Assembly (NCBI GenBank): GCA_947483415.1
Contig: CANKLV010000004.1
Location: forward strand, 1-34,746
Direction of reading: 5' to 3'
DNA length: 34,746 nt
Source: Chitinophagaceae bacterium
Lineage (GTDB): Bacteria > Bacteroidota > Bacteroidia > Chitinophagales > Chitinophagaceae
The notes beneath the pieces are model-generated. The model saw only the letters and a program-made list of their open reading frames with translations. It was not told the origin of the DNA and did no database searches. Each line of letters begins with the position of its first letter. Positions within the stretch are counted from its first letter, which is position 1. A program made the position numbers and the translations under genes. Below, piece by piece: positions 24,238 through 32,962 of the stretch.

Positions 24238-25803
24238 ATGCAATCGAATCGAATTTATTTATGCCTTTTTTTTATGGTGATTTTTATTTCTTGTAAAAAA
24301 AATATCGTAGAACCAACGCCTTTATCCTCCGAAGTTGTATCATCCCAAACCATTGATGATTTAATTTATAAATCAACGATTAATGTTGGCGGTTTTGATT
24401 GGAACAGTGCAGATGAAAAAATTGTTTGGAGTGCTTTGAATCATAGCGATAATATCATGTCGATTGGTTTTAAACCTGCCGGAATATTTTTTGACATTAA
24501 TAAAATTCATGAAATTGATGTTAGGGAATCTGCATGGCAAAATGCAAAAAATAAATTGCTACATGAAATTTTGAATTTAGAAATGGAATTGGATTCAACT
24601 GTTACTTTGAAAAAAATAATTCCTTGGGAGGAGATTTTTTTACCGGTACTAGATGTAGTTATTAAAAACCCAAAAACAATTTCATGGTTGAGAAAATCTG
24701 TTCTGGTTAGATATGCAGAGCCAATGGGCTATGAGCCTCGGAATATTGTTTTTAATGGATTTAAAAAAGAAAACTCAATAAACAATGCCACAACAAACAG
24801 TAGTGGTTGTGATGAAAATAATGCTGAAATTGGTTTAATGGCAAGCAGCGATTATTTCAATATACTTCCTATTGCTAAACAATCATGGAATTACCAATTT
24901 CACCATATTCCAAAAGCTTGGACGAAATCTACAGGTAAAGGCGTTAAAGTTTTTTTTATAGATACAGGCTGCGAATTTGACCAGGAAAATTTAGGGACTT
25001 CATTTAATCAGGGATATTCTACAGGAAGAACAATTGAGAAAATAGTTACATTGCCTAGGTCTAGATTTTTGGGTATAAATACTGGTCCTGTTGAAACCGC
25101 TGATGATGGTTGTGGGCATGGCACATCTATGGCGGGAGCTTGTGCTGCACCAAGAGGAATTGATGGAAATGTGGTTGGTGTGGCTTATAACTGTAGTTTG
25201 GTTACTTGCAGGGCTGCAGAAGATGTATTTATTGAAGACAGTAGAGAAGCCAAAGGTGTTGCAGATGCTTTTACAAATGCAGCCAACAGAACGGATGTAA
25301 AAATAATAAGCATGAGCTTGGGGAGGGTAACAACAAGTTCACAAATTAAGGATGCTATTGCATTTGCCTATGGAAAAGGAAAGTTGATTTTTTGTGCGGC
25401 GGGAACTTCGTTTAGTTGGACAAGTGGATGGTATGGCGTAATTTTTCCGGCTACATTGCCACAAGTAAATGCAGTAACAGGGGTGTATGAAAATGATTTC
25501 AATACATCATGCGCTAGTTGTCATGATGGAGTTGAAACAGACTTTACGGTTGTAATGGAAAAATCTGCGAATGCCAAGTTCCCTTTATCATTGGCAATGC
25601 AAGGAGATATACCTTCTATTGTAGGAGGGTCATCAGTTTCCACGGCAACTACAGCAGGAATAGCAGCTTTGGTTTGGGGTAGATTTCCAACATTATCAAG
25701 AGATGCTATTTTAAATAAATTAATTCAATCAAGTTCGAACTATCCAGTGAGGAATGCGCAGTTGGGGTGGGGTAATATCAATGCAGATATGTCTACAAAT
25801 TAA
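24238..25803 (+). CDS. S8 family serine peptidase, lipoprotein
   Basis: The 521-residue subtilase has a lipoprotein signal (MQSNRIYLCLFFMVIFISC, Cys19) and an N-terminal region to ~220 that is probably a propeptide or extra domain. The catalytic set is Asp242 (FIDTGCEF), His294 (GCGHGTSMAG) and Ser466 in GGSSVSTATTAG. The GTSMAxP motif is altered: the first T is S, and the Pro is Ala470. The oxyanion-hole Asn of AAGN is Thr390 (CAAGTSFS). These changes leave the triad intact but could weaken or retune activity. SCASCHDG near 424 contains a CxxCH-like motif, but without heme context this is coincidental. It stands alone and may act on surface or periplasmic proteins. Confidence 0.88.
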   Translation: MQSNRIYLCLFFMVIFISCKKNIVEPTPLSSEVVSSQTIDDLIYKSTINVGGFDWNSADEKIVWSALNHSDNIMSIGFKPAGIFFDINKIHEIDVRESAWQNAKNKLLHEILNLEMELDSTVTLKKIIPWEEIFLPVLDVVIKNPKTISWLRKSVLVRYAEPMGYEPRNIVFNGFKKENSINNATTNSSGCDENNAEIGLMASSDYFNILPIAKQSWNYQFHHIPKAWTKSTGKGVKVFFIDTGCEFDQENLGTSFNQGYSTGRTIEKIVTLPRSRFLGINTGPVETADDGCGHGTSMAGACAAPRGIDGNVVGVAYNCSLVTCRAAEDVFIEDSREAKGVADAFTNAANRTDVKIISMSLGRVTTSSQIKDAIAFAYGKGKLIFCAAGTSFSWTSGWYGVIFPATLPQVNAVTGVYENDFNTSCASCHDGVETDFTVVMEKSANAKFPLSLAMQGDIPSIVGGSSVSTATTAGIAALVWGRFPTLSRDAILNKLIQSSSNYPVRNAQLGWGNINADMSTN

Positions 25804-25845
25804 GAGAAGTAAAAAGTAAAAATTAAAAAATCAAAAATAAAAAGT
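25804..25845. repeat. Heptameric AAAAGTN run
   Basis: A/T-rich AAAAGTA-type heptamers begin right at the subtilase stop, followed by GCGACTTTTTTTTTTTAT. The T-run could act as a weak terminator. Confidence 0.4.
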
Positions 25846-26021
25846 GCGACTTTTTTTTTTATTCTGTTTTTAAGAGACTCAATTTTTGTCTAATGAATAC
25901 TTAGCTCAATTTGGGCTTAATTTTTTCGAATTGAATTAATCGCATAAAATTGAAAAATATCTAGGCGTTTTTGTAAGAGGCAAATCGTTGAAAGGGTAAT
26001 GATTAAGATTTTTTTTCATGG

Positions 26022-26076
26022 CCCACGGTTTAAACCGTGGGTTGTAGAATGATGTAAATGGTTTCAACCATTTTTT
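26022..26076. repeat. Palindrome doublet (REP-like)
   Basis: The first is the perfect 20-bp palindrome CCCACGGTTTAAACCGTGGG (26022-26041). The second is an 8-bp stem AAATGGTT-TC-AACCATTT (26056-26073) followed by T-run. Both contain GGTTT...AAACC-type arms. Similar pairs often mark REP elements in Bacteroidetes, but no RAYT transposase is in the window. This is the main feature of the 425-bp gap 25804-26228. Confidence 0.55.
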
Positions 26077-26157
26077 AGTTGACTCAGTGCGGACAATACG
26101 TATAAAGAGGATGATTCTGCTTTTTTGAATTTTAAATTTTCACTTTTTACTTTAAAT

Positions 26158-26191
26158 AAAAAAATCCTTCAATAAATGAAGGATTTTTTTT
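26158..26191 (-). terminator. Intrinsic terminator of the RRM gene
   Basis: On the minus strand AAAAATCCTTC-ATTTATT-GAAGGATTTTTTT forms a stem followed by a T-run, 38 bp after the stop at 26229. It is roughly symmetric and may act on both strands. Confidence 0.8.
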
Positions 26192-26228
26192 GGACGTTAT
26201 ATTTAATCGTGCAAAACACGTAATCAAA

Positions 26229-26654
26229 TTAAAAATCTCTGTTGTAGCCACCGCTACCACCGCTGCGATTACCGCCACCACCGTAACCACCTCCACGACT
26301 TCCGCCGCCGCCACCGTAACCACCACCGCCACGACTTCCGCCGCCGCCGCTTCCGCCACGATTTCCACCGAATCCACCACCGCCACCTGGACGCTTCTTG
26401 TATTCGCCTTCTTGACGTGGTTGTGATTCATTAACAATAAGCTTACGATTCATAACTTCTGTTTCGTTTAAAGCTGCGATTGCTGCTTTTGCTGCTTCAT
26501 CGTCTTCCATTTCAACAAAACCAAAGCCCTTACTGCGACCGTTCATTTTGTCTTTTAAAATTTTACCGCTTGTAACGGTTCCGAATTCTGTAAAAAGATT
26601 CGTTAAATCTTCGTCAGTCATTGTCCAACTGAGATTTCCAACATAAATGTTCAT
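26229..26654 (-). CDS. Glycine-rich RRM RNA-binding protein
   Basis: The 141-residue protein has a single RRM: RNP2 is IYVGNL (3-8) and RNP1 is KGFGFVEM (42-49). The C-terminal third is Gly/Arg/Ser/Tyr-rich (about 91-141; GGGGFGG, GGGYGGGG, ending GGYNRDF) and disordered. The layout resembles plant and cyanobacterial cold-shock glycine-rich RNA-binding proteins, also common in Bacteroidetes. These bind and remodel RNA. The 5' leader is long and folds (26655-26770), which suggests autoregulation. No neighbour shares its transcript. Confidence 0.92.
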   Translation of the reverse strand: MNIYVGNLSWTMTDEDLTNLFTEFGTVTSGKILKDKMNGRSKGFGFVEMEDDEAAKAAIAALNETEVMNRKLIVNESQPRQEGEYKKRPGGGGGFGGNRGGSGGGGSRGGGGYGGGGGSRGGGYGGGGNRSGGSGGYNRDF

Positions 26655-26771
26655 TGTAAAACTGTTTAAAAAAATTAAAAAATGTATGATTTAGAAATTA
26701 CAATGAATTGAAAGTGTTTTCTTTCTTCAAGTCATAAAAACCTTAAACCATTTCTAAAACATAAAGATAGG
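26655..26771 (-). promoter_or_regulatory. Folded leader of the RRM gene
   Basis: The candidate -7 box TATCTTTA is at 26763-26770 (minus; G to A at the last position). The stem TTTAGAAAT/ATTTCTAAA (26690-26698 with 26750-26758) encloses a small hairpin GAAAG...CTTTC. The leader is about 110 nt, longer than most here. Confidence 0.35.
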
Positions 26772-26812
26772 GGTTAAAATCTTTAAATTACAACTAATTG
26801 TAAAAAATAAAT

Positions 26813-26842
26813 AAAAAAGCCACCTAATAAAGTGGCTTTTTT
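26813..26842 (-). terminator. Intrinsic terminator after rplI
   Basis: AAAAAAGCCAC...GTGGCTTTTTT reads as a stem followed by T-run on the minus strand. It lies 27 bp after the rplI stop and ends the rpsF-rpsR-rplI unit. Confidence 0.85.
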
Positions 26843-26868
26843 ATAAAATTTAGTAAATAATGCAATGA

Positions 26869-27315
26869 TTATTCTGCAACAACTTCAAATTCAACTTCAG
26901 TTTCGTTTCCATTTCCGAAGTCGATTTTAGCTTTGAAGCTACCCAATTCTTTAACTTCATTAAGAATAGTAATACGACGACGATCGATTTCGTATCCTTT
27001 TTGTTCTTTAATTGCACGAGCAATTTGAACGGAAGTTACACTACCAAATATTTTACCACTTGTACCGGTTTTAGCGCCAATTTTTAAAGCACCGTTACTT
27101 AATACAATAATTACATCATTAATAGCAGATAGTAATTTCGCTTCTTTCTTCGCTTGTTGTTTTAAACGCTCATTTAATTGCTTTAAATTACTAGGACTAG
27201 CTTCTACAGCCAATTTGCTAGGAATTAAGTAATTACGACCATAGCCATTTTTTACGGTTACCAACTCATTGGATCCGCCAAGATTATTTACATCTTGAAT
27301 TAAAATTACCTGCAT
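26869..27315 (-). CDS. rplI: Ribosomal protein bL9
   Basis: The 148-residue large-subunit protein starts at ATG 27313-27315 (MQVILIQDVNNLGG), not at the TTG seven codons upstream. GYGRNYLIPSKLAVEASPSNLKQL is the L9 signature. The C-terminal domain follows after a central helix. The length is normal. It is the third gene of the rpsF-rpsR-rplI operon, 82 bp after rpsR. Confidence 0.96.
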   Translation of the reverse strand: MQVILIQDVNNLGGSNELVTVKNGYGRNYLIPSKLAVEASPSNLKQLNERLKQQAKKEAKLLSAINDVIIVLSNGALKIGAKTGTSGKIFGSVTSVQIARAIKEQKGYEIDRRRITILNEVKELGSFKAKIDFGNGNETEVEFEVVAE

Positions 27316-27397
27316 GATTTTTGCATTTTTACCCAATTTCGAATGTTTCGAAACTTTCCCCTTTGAATATTACTAAGGTTAGGGTGGTTAAAAAATA

Positions 27398-27664
27398 TTA
27401 TTTTAAAAGATCAGTTACGTAAGGAAGAATAGCCATTTGGCGTGCTTTCTTTACGGCTTCACTTACTTTACGTTGAAACTTCAAAGAGTTTCCAGTTAAA
27501 CGACGTGGCAATAATTTACCTTGTTCATTTAGGAATTTCTTTAAAAAATCTGCGTCTTTGTAATCAATATAACGAATACCCATTTTTTTAAAGCGGCAAT
27601 ATTTTTTTGGTCTATTGTCTGCTTTAATGGCCGTTAAATATTTTATTTCATTTGCTTTTGCCAT
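27398..27664 (-). CDS. rpsR: Ribosomal protein bS18
   Basis: The 88-residue small-subunit protein carries [64 protein letters not shown], broken here by no gaps, with the bS18 core pattern (IdYKD...L..F....GkilpRR.TG.....Qr....aikraR..alLPy). It lies 2 bp downstream of rpsF, so the two are translationally coupled. It partners bS6 on the 30S platform. Confidence 0.97.
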   Translation of the reverse strand: MAKANEIKYLTAIKADNRPKKYCRFKKMGIRYIDYKDADFLKKFLNEQGKLLPRRLTGNSLKFQRKVSEAVKKARQMAILPYVTDLLK

Positions 27665-27666
27665 GA

Positions 27667-28023
27667 TTATACACCTGCTTTTTCTGATGAAAAATGTTGT
27701 ACACCACTTCTCTTTCTATCATTGTACTCAACGGCGTATTTATCGAGTACAGTAAACATGTGACGCATAGCTGATTCGTCACGTAAAAGTTGAATTTTCA
27801 ACTTTTCATTGAAGCTGGTTGGCGCGCTGTATTCCATTACCCAATAAAGACCTGTTGTCTTTTTGGCAATTGGATACGCCAGTGATTTTAGTCCCCATGG
27901 TTTTGTGTGTATAACAGAACCGCCGTTTTCAACTACAAGCGTTTCGTACTTTTTCTGAGCGGCTTTGTAATCCTCTTCAGACAACACTGGGGTAAAAATC
28001 ACCATCAATTCGTAATTGCTCAT
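27667..28023 (-). CDS. rpsF: Ribosomal protein bS6
   Basis: The 118-residue protein begins [25 protein letters not shown], the bS6 start. I use ATG 28021-28023 rather than a TTG 13 codons upstream. It continues [26 protein letters not shown] and [19 protein letters not shown], with the bS6 alpha/beta repeat. It opens the rpsF-rpsR-rplI operon. The -7 box TATCTTCG (28081-28088) lies 57 bp upstream. Confidence 0.96.
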   Translation of the reverse strand: MSNYELMVIFTPVLSEEDYKAAQKKYETLVVENGGSVIHTKPWGLKSLAYPIAKKTTGLYWVMEYSAPTSFNEKLKIQLLRDESAMRHMFTVLDKYAVEYNDRKRSGVQHFSSEKAGV

Positions 28024-28080
28024 TTTACCTGTTTTAAAGTTTAAAAAATTATTAATCCCCAATTATTTTTTTAGGGGGTG

Positions 28081-28088
28081 CGAAGATA
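28081..28088 (-). promoter_or_regulatory. -7 box of the rpsF operon
   Basis: TATCTTCG on the minus strand matches TAnnTTcG. Between it and ATG 28023 is a leader of about 50 nt, long enough for feedback control by S6:S18, but I see no strong fold. Confidence 0.5.
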
Positions 28089-28200
28089 AGGCAAACTTTT
28101 TTAAATACACTATATACGGCGATTAATTTTTCCCATGTGTTTTAAGTAATTAAAAAAACTAAATAATAGTTAAGTTTTTCAAGCTTTTTAAAGCACAAAT

Positions 28201-28228
28201 AAAAAAGACCCACTCAAAAAGCAGGTCT
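28201..28228 (-). terminator. Intrinsic terminator of rpsT
   Basis: On the minus strand AGACC...GGTCT forms a stem followed by TTTTTTATTTG, 24 bp after the rpsT stop. Confidence 0.75.
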
Positions 28229-28251
28229 AAGCTATTTAGAAATAAAATTAT

Positions 28252-28512
28252 TTACTTAGTAGCTAAAGCATTTACCCTTAAAGCAAGTTTACGCTTTAGA
28301 TTTGATGCTTTATTTTTATGAATTGTTCCTCTTCTTGCTAATTTATCAATCATTGAAGCCACAGAAGGTAATTTTTCTGAAGCCGCAGCTGGTTCTTCAA
28401 TTGCACGGATGTCTCTTATTGCATTACGGGTTGTTTTTCCGTAATATCTATTTCGTGCATTACGTTTTGCACTTTGACGAACATCTTTTTTGGTAGCCTT
28501 ATGGTTTGCCAT
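28252..28512 (-). CDS. rpsT: Ribosomal protein bS20
   Basis: The 86-residue basic helical protein begins MANHKATKKDVRQSAKRNARNRYYGKTTRNAIRDIRA and carries SMIDKLARRGTIHKNKASNLKRKLALRVNAL, the bS20 C-terminal helix. It forms its own transcription unit with -7 box 28532-28539 and terminator 28201. Confidence 0.96.
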   Translation of the reverse strand: MANHKATKKDVRQSAKRNARNRYYGKTTRNAIRDIRAIEEPAAASEKLPSVASMIDKLARRGTIHKNKASNLKRKLALRVNALATK

Positions 28513-28531
28513 TTATTCTATTTTAGGGACG

Positions 28532-28539
28532 CAAAGATA
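28532..28539 (-). promoter_or_regulatory. -7 box of rpsT
   Basis: TATCTTTG on the minus strand is an exact TAnnTTTG match, 19 bp upstream of ATG 28512. Confidence 0.55.
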
Positions 28540-28712
28540 GGGATATGATTCTTATAAAACGAGTTTTTTTTAATTTTTTATTTCTTCAATAAATCTTTTT
28601 GAAAAAAAATCATTTTAAAATACAACATTTCTGTCTTAGATTCTTAAGATTTAAGCCGATATTTGCAACCAAATTACCAATTAAAGCGCTTCAAAAAATC
28701 ATTTTAACCATT

Positions 28713-31451
28713 ATGAAGGATTTTCAATTTATTACAAATTCCACTCCGGCCCATATTGAAAGTTTATATCAAGATTTTGTAACTAACCCTACAAGTATTG
28801 ATCAAGAACTTCGGAAATTCTTTGAAGGCTTTGATTTTGCTGTTTCTAATGTGTCAAATGCTAAAGCTTCTGCTCATTCAGAAAAACCGGAATCTGTAGG
28901 TAATCTAAAAAAAGAATTTGCAGTTTATCAGTTGATTCAAGCATATAGAAATCGGGGTCATTTAAGCGCAAAAACAAATCCAATTAGAGAAAGGATAGAC
29001 AGACATGCTAACATTGATATGGCTCTTTTTGGATTAACAGAGGCAGATATGAATGCACAATTTCAAATTGCAGGGTTATTAAACATTGAGAAAAATACTT
29101 TAAAAGATATCCTCACCCATCTACAAAATTGCTATACAAACCATATTGGTATTGATCTTTCTTATATAAATGATCCGGAAAAATACAATTGGTTGTTAAA
29201 TGCTTTTGAGAAAAAATTATTTGAGCCGATTTCGATTGAAAAAAAGAAAAGAATACTACAAAAATTGAATGAAGGTGTAATGTTTGAAAAGTTTTTACAC
29301 ACCAAATATATCGGACAAAAAAGATTTAGTTTAGAAGGTGGAGAAACAACCATTGCTGCTTTGGATGCCATTTTAAACGTTTCATCTGAAAACAATGTGG
29401 AAGAAGTGGTTATTGGAATGGCGCATCGTGGAAGACTGAATGTGTTGGCGAATATTTTAGGAAAAACTTATGCAGAAATATTCAATGAGTTTGAAGGAAA
29501 TGCTTTGCCTGATACCACAATGGGAAGTGGAGATGTGAAATATCATCTTGGTTTTACCAGCGACGTAGAAACTTTTTCCGGAAAAAAATTGCATTTAAAA
29601 TTATGTCCTAATCCTTCACATCTAGAAGCCGTAGATCCAGTGGTAATGGGTTATGCGAGAAGTAAAGCAGATGTGATGTATGGTAGCGACCACGAAAAAA
29701 TCTTGCCTATTTTGATTCATGGAGATGCTTCAGTTGCCGGACAAGGCATTATTTACGAATTGCTTCAGATGAGTAAATTATATGGATACACTACAGGTGG
29801 AACCATACATTATATCATCAACAATCAAATTGGTTTTACTACAGATTTTCAAGATGCAAGAAGTGCTGATTATTCAACCTCAATTGCGTCATTAGTTCAA
29901 GCACCCGTTTTTCATGTAAATGGTGATGATCCTGAAGCGGTGGTTAAAGTATCTGAAATTGCAGCATTATACCGTCAAACCTTCAATGCAGATGTTTTTA
30001 TTGATATGGTATGTTATCGCAGGCACGGACATAATGAAGGCGATGAGCCCAAATTTACTCAACCACAATTGTATGCGCTTATTGACAAACATTTGAATCC
30101 AAGGGAAGTATACACACAATTTTTGATGGAAAATGGTGAGCCGGATGCGAAATCACTTGCCAAAGAAATGGAGCTTAAGTTTTTGAAAGAGCTTCAAGAT
30201 CGTTTAAATGAAGTGAAGCAAAATCCATTGCCTTACAAGTATCAACAACCTGAGTTGTGGTGGAAAAGTTTGCGTAAAGCAACACAAGAAGATTTTCAAG
30301 CTTCGCCAAATACCACCATCAAAGAAGCGGATTTGAATTTTCTTTTTGAAGGATTAATGCAATGGCCAGCTGATTTTAAGCCATTGAAAAAAGTGGAAAA
30401 ATTAATTCAAGATAAAATAAAATTGTTTCAAGACCAACAAAAAATTGATTGGGCAACAGCAGAATTGTTGGCATATTCAAGTTTGATTTTTGAAGGCAAG
30501 GATGTTAGAATGAGTGGACAAGATGTGAAGCGCGGTACTTTCAGCCATAGACATGCGGTGTTGTTTGATGAAAAAACAAATGTTGAACACAACCGTTTGA
30601 ACTTTGCAAATAAAGACGCTGCTCAATTTAGAATTTACAATTCGTTTTTAAGCGAATATGCGGTACTTGGTTTTGAATATGGTTATGCAATGGCTAACCC
30701 AAATACATTGACGATTTGGGAAGCACAATTCGGCGATTTTTCAAATGGCGCTCAAATCATTATCGATCAGTTTATAACTTCTGCAGAAACGAAATGGCAA
30801 AAAATGAGCGGATTGGTTATGCTTTTGCCTCATGGATATGAAGGACAAGGTCCGGAACACAGTAGTGCAAGAATGGAGCGTTTTTTACAACAATGTGCCG
30901 AAAATAATATCATTGTCACCAATATTACAACAGCTGCAAATTTATTTCATGCGTTACGTCGTCAATTAAAATGGGAATTTAGAAAGCCGATGATTAATTT
31001 CTCACCAAAAGCGAACTTGCGTCATCCAGGCAGTTATAGTGATGTAGAGGAGTTTACTGAAGCTGTTTTTAAAGAGGTAATTGATGATGCAACTGTTGAT
31101 GCAAATTCCGTGAAAAAAGTATTAATGTGTTCTGGAAAAATTTATTTCGATTTAGAAGAAAAGCGTCAAAAAGAAAACCGTACAGATATTGCGATAGTAA
31201 GAATAGAGCAGTTGTATCCTTTGCCACAAAATCAATTGGATGAGTTGTATAAAAAATACGGAAAAGCAATATGGTATTGGGTTCAAGAAGAGCCATTAAA
31301 TATGGGCGCAGCTTCTTATCTTAGAATGAATTTGAAGAATATCAATTTTTATATTTTCAGCAGAGTAGCAAGTGCGGCTACGGCTACGGGTTATGCAAAA
31401 ATGCATGCAAAAGAACAAGCGGAATTGCTCAATGCAGCGTTTAATAAATAA
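28713..31451 (+). CDS. sucA: 2-oxoglutarate dehydrogenase E1 component
   Basis: The 912-residue ThDP enzyme decarboxylates 2-oxoglutarate in the TCA cycle. The N-terminus (MKDFQFITNSTPAHIESLYQDFV) is typical of Bacteroidetes SucA; I start at ATG 28713, since the frame upstream offers only a TTG at 28599. Key blocks are IGMAHRGRLNVLANILGK, SHLEAVDPVVMGYARSK, LIHGDASVAGQGIIYE, TGGTIHYIINNQIGFTTD, VFHVNGDDPEAVV and MVCYRRHGHNEGDEPKFTQP. The second half holds FSHRHAVLFDE and WEAQFGDFSNGAQIIIDQFI. The length is standard. Its E2 partner sucB is not adjacent; ffh follows after 29 bp in the same direction, so the two may be co-transcribed. A GATATTTG near-match to the -7 box lies 50 bp upstream. Confidence 0.96.
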   Translation: MKDFQFITNSTPAHIESLYQDFVTNPTSIDQELRKFFEGFDFAVSNVSNAKASAHSEKPESVGNLKKEFAVYQLIQAYRNRGHLSAKTNPIRERIDRHANIDMALFGLTEADMNAQFQIAGLLNIEKNTLKDILTHLQNCYTNHIGIDLSYINDPEKYNWLLNAFEKKLFEPISIEKKKRILQKLNEGVMFEKFLHTKYIGQKRFSLEGGETTIAALDAILNVSSENNVEEVVIGMAHRGRLNVLANILGKTYAEIFNEFEGNALPDTTMGSGDVKYHLGFTSDVETFSGKKLHLKLCPNPSHLEAVDPVVMGYARSKADVMYGSDHEKILPILIHGDASVAGQGIIYELLQMSKLYGYTTGGTIHYIINNQIGFTTDFQDARSADYSTSIASLVQAPVFHVNGDDPEAVVKVSEIAALYRQTFNADVFIDMVCYRRHGHNEGDEPKFTQPQLYALIDKHLNPREVYTQFLMENGEPDAKSLAKEMELKFLKELQDRLNEVKQNPLPYKYQQPELWWKSLRKATQEDFQASPNTTIKEADLNFLFEGLMQWPADFKPLKKVEKLIQDKIKLFQDQQKIDWATAELLAYSSLIFEGKDVRMSGQDVKRGTFSHRHAVLFDEKTNVEHNRLNFANKDAAQFRIYNSFLSEYAVLGFEYGYAMANPNTLTIWEAQFGDFSNGAQIIIDQFITSAETKWQKMSGLVMLLPHGYEGQGPEHSSARMERFLQQCAENNIIVTNITTAANLFHALRRQLKWEFRKPMINFSPKANLRHPGSYSDVEEFTEAVFKEVIDDATVDANSVKKVLMCSGKIYFDLEEKRQKENRTDIAIVRIEQLYPLPQNQLDELYKKYGKAIWYWVQEEPLNMGAASYLRMNLKNINFYIFSRVASAATATGYAKMHAKEQAELLNAAFNK

Positions 31452-31480
31452 TAAATTAGGGTTTAAAAAAAACTAGAAAT

Positions 31481-32812
31481 ATGTTTCAGAATTTAAGTGA
31501 AAAATTAGAAAGTGCATTTAAGAATATAAAAGGTCAGGGGAGAATTACCGACTTAAATATTGCGAATACCATTAAAGATATTAGAAGAGCTTTAGTAGAT
31601 GCCGATGTAAATTATAAAATTGCCAAGGATTTTACGGATAAGGTAAAAGAAAAGGCAATGGGGGCTAAAGTATTGCTTGCTGTTAATCCTGGCCAACAGA
31701 TGGTGAAAATTGTGCAGGATGAGTTAACCGAATTAATGGGTGGTTCAGAGAGTGTGTTTAATGTAACGGGTAATCCCGCCATCATTTTAATAGCAGGGTT
31801 GCAGGGTAGTGGTAAAACTACATTCAGTGGAAAGTTGGCCAATTATCTAAAAACAAAAAAAGGAAAATCTCCATTATTGGTAGCTGCTGATATTTATCGT
31901 CCGGCTGCGATTGATCAACTTGAAGTACTTGGTGGTCAAATTGGTGTAGACGTTTATAGCGAACGTGAAAATAAAGATGCGGTATCGATTGCTCAAAATG
32001 CCATTAAAGAAGCCAAATCAAGAAATAAAAATGTAATCATAATAGATACTGCTGGTCGTTTGGCTGTAGATGAAATCATGATGAATGAAGTTGCCAATAT
32101 CAAATCGGCTATTAATCCACAGGAAATTTTATTTGTAGTAGATAGTATGACCGGGCAAGATGCTGTGAATACGGCAGCGGCATTTAATGAAAGGCTTGAT
32201 TTTACTGGGGTTGTACTTACTAAATTAGATGGTGATACAAGAGGTGGAGCTGCTTTGTCGATTAAATACACGGTAAACAAACCGATCAAATTTAGCAGTA
32301 GTGGGGAAAAGATGGAAACGCTGGATGTGTTTTACCCGGAGCGTATGGCGCAGCGAATTTTGGGGATGGGTGATATAGTGAGTTTGGTAGAAAGAGCACA
32401 AATGCAATTTGATGAAGCAGAGGCTGCAAAATTGGAAAAGAAGATTAGAAAAAATCAATTTGATTTTGAAGATTTTAAAACACAGCTTCAGCAGATTAAA
32501 AAAATGGGAAATCTTAAAGATTTGATGGGCATGATTCCTGGTGTAGGAAAGCAGATAAAAGATTTGGATATTAATGATGATGCGTTTAAAGGTATTGAGG
32601 CAATGATCAATTCCATGACTTTGGAGGAGAGAAAAAATCCAGATTTAATAAACCCGAGCAGAAAGACAAGAATTGCAAAAGGAAGTGGAAAAGAGCTTGC
32701 TGAATTAAATCAGTTTTTGAAGCAGTTTGACCAGATGAAAGACATGATGAAAATGATGAATAAAATGCCAATGGGAAATATGCCTGGTTTGGGTGCATTG
32801 GGTAAGCGTTAA
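31481..32812 (+). CDS. ffh: Signal recognition particle protein Ffh
   Basis: The 443-residue SRP GTPase binds 4.5S RNA and signal peptides and targets nascent membrane proteins with FtsY. The N domain (1-~90) precedes the G domain with GLQGSGKTTFSGKLA, DIYRPAAIDQL, DTAGRL, TKLDGDTRGGAAL and GMGDIVSLVERA at the G/M linker. The Met-rich M domain ends QFDQMKDMMKMMNKMPMGNMPGLGALGKR, with the signal-binding methionines. The length is normal. It precedes rpsP by 150 bp, a common neighbour. Confidence 0.97.
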   Translation: MFQNLSEKLESAFKNIKGQGRITDLNIANTIKDIRRALVDADVNYKIAKDFTDKVKEKAMGAKVLLAVNPGQQMVKIVQDELTELMGGSESVFNVTGNPAIILIAGLQGSGKTTFSGKLANYLKTKKGKSPLLVAADIYRPAAIDQLEVLGGQIGVDVYSERENKDAVSIAQNAIKEAKSRNKNVIIIDTAGRLAVDEIMMNEVANIKSAINPQEILFVVDSMTGQDAVNTAAAFNERLDFTGVVLTKLDGDTRGGAALSIKYTVNKPIKFSSSGEKMETLDVFYPERMAQRILGMGDIVSLVERAQMQFDEAEAAKLEKKIRKNQFDFEDFKTQLQQIKKMGNLKDLMGMIPGVGKQIKDLDINDDAFKGIEAMINSMTLEERKNPDLINPSRKTRIAKGSGKELAELNQFLKQFDQMKDMMKMMNKMPMGNMPGLGALGKR

Positions 32813-32893
32813 AAAATGAGTGCCAATTATTTGTTTAAAAATTTGGAATAAAAATAATTTTATTTTTATACAACTTTTCCACAAATTTTTATA

Positions 32894-32901
32894 TATCTTC
32901 G
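32894..32901 (+). promoter_or_regulatory. -7 box of rpsP
   Basis: TATCTTCG matches TAnnTTcG. The leader of about 60 nt to ATG 32963 contains a CCGTTTTTAAAAGCGG hairpin (32906-32921), which might serve regulation. Confidence 0.45.
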
Positions 32902-32962
32902 TCCTCCGTTTTTAAAAGCGGATTAAACCCTATTGTTCACAACCTAAAAAATTTCTATTTTT

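Noticed and set aside
25736-25803. Multiheme-type CxxCH reading in the subtilase
   Set aside because: Only one CxxCH (SCASCHDG, near residue 425), without other heme-binding context.
26147-26437. Ala/Val-rich and Thr/Ala-rich frames opposite or across the Gly-rich tail
   Set aside because: They are reflections of the GGN codon repeats of the RRM protein in other frames.
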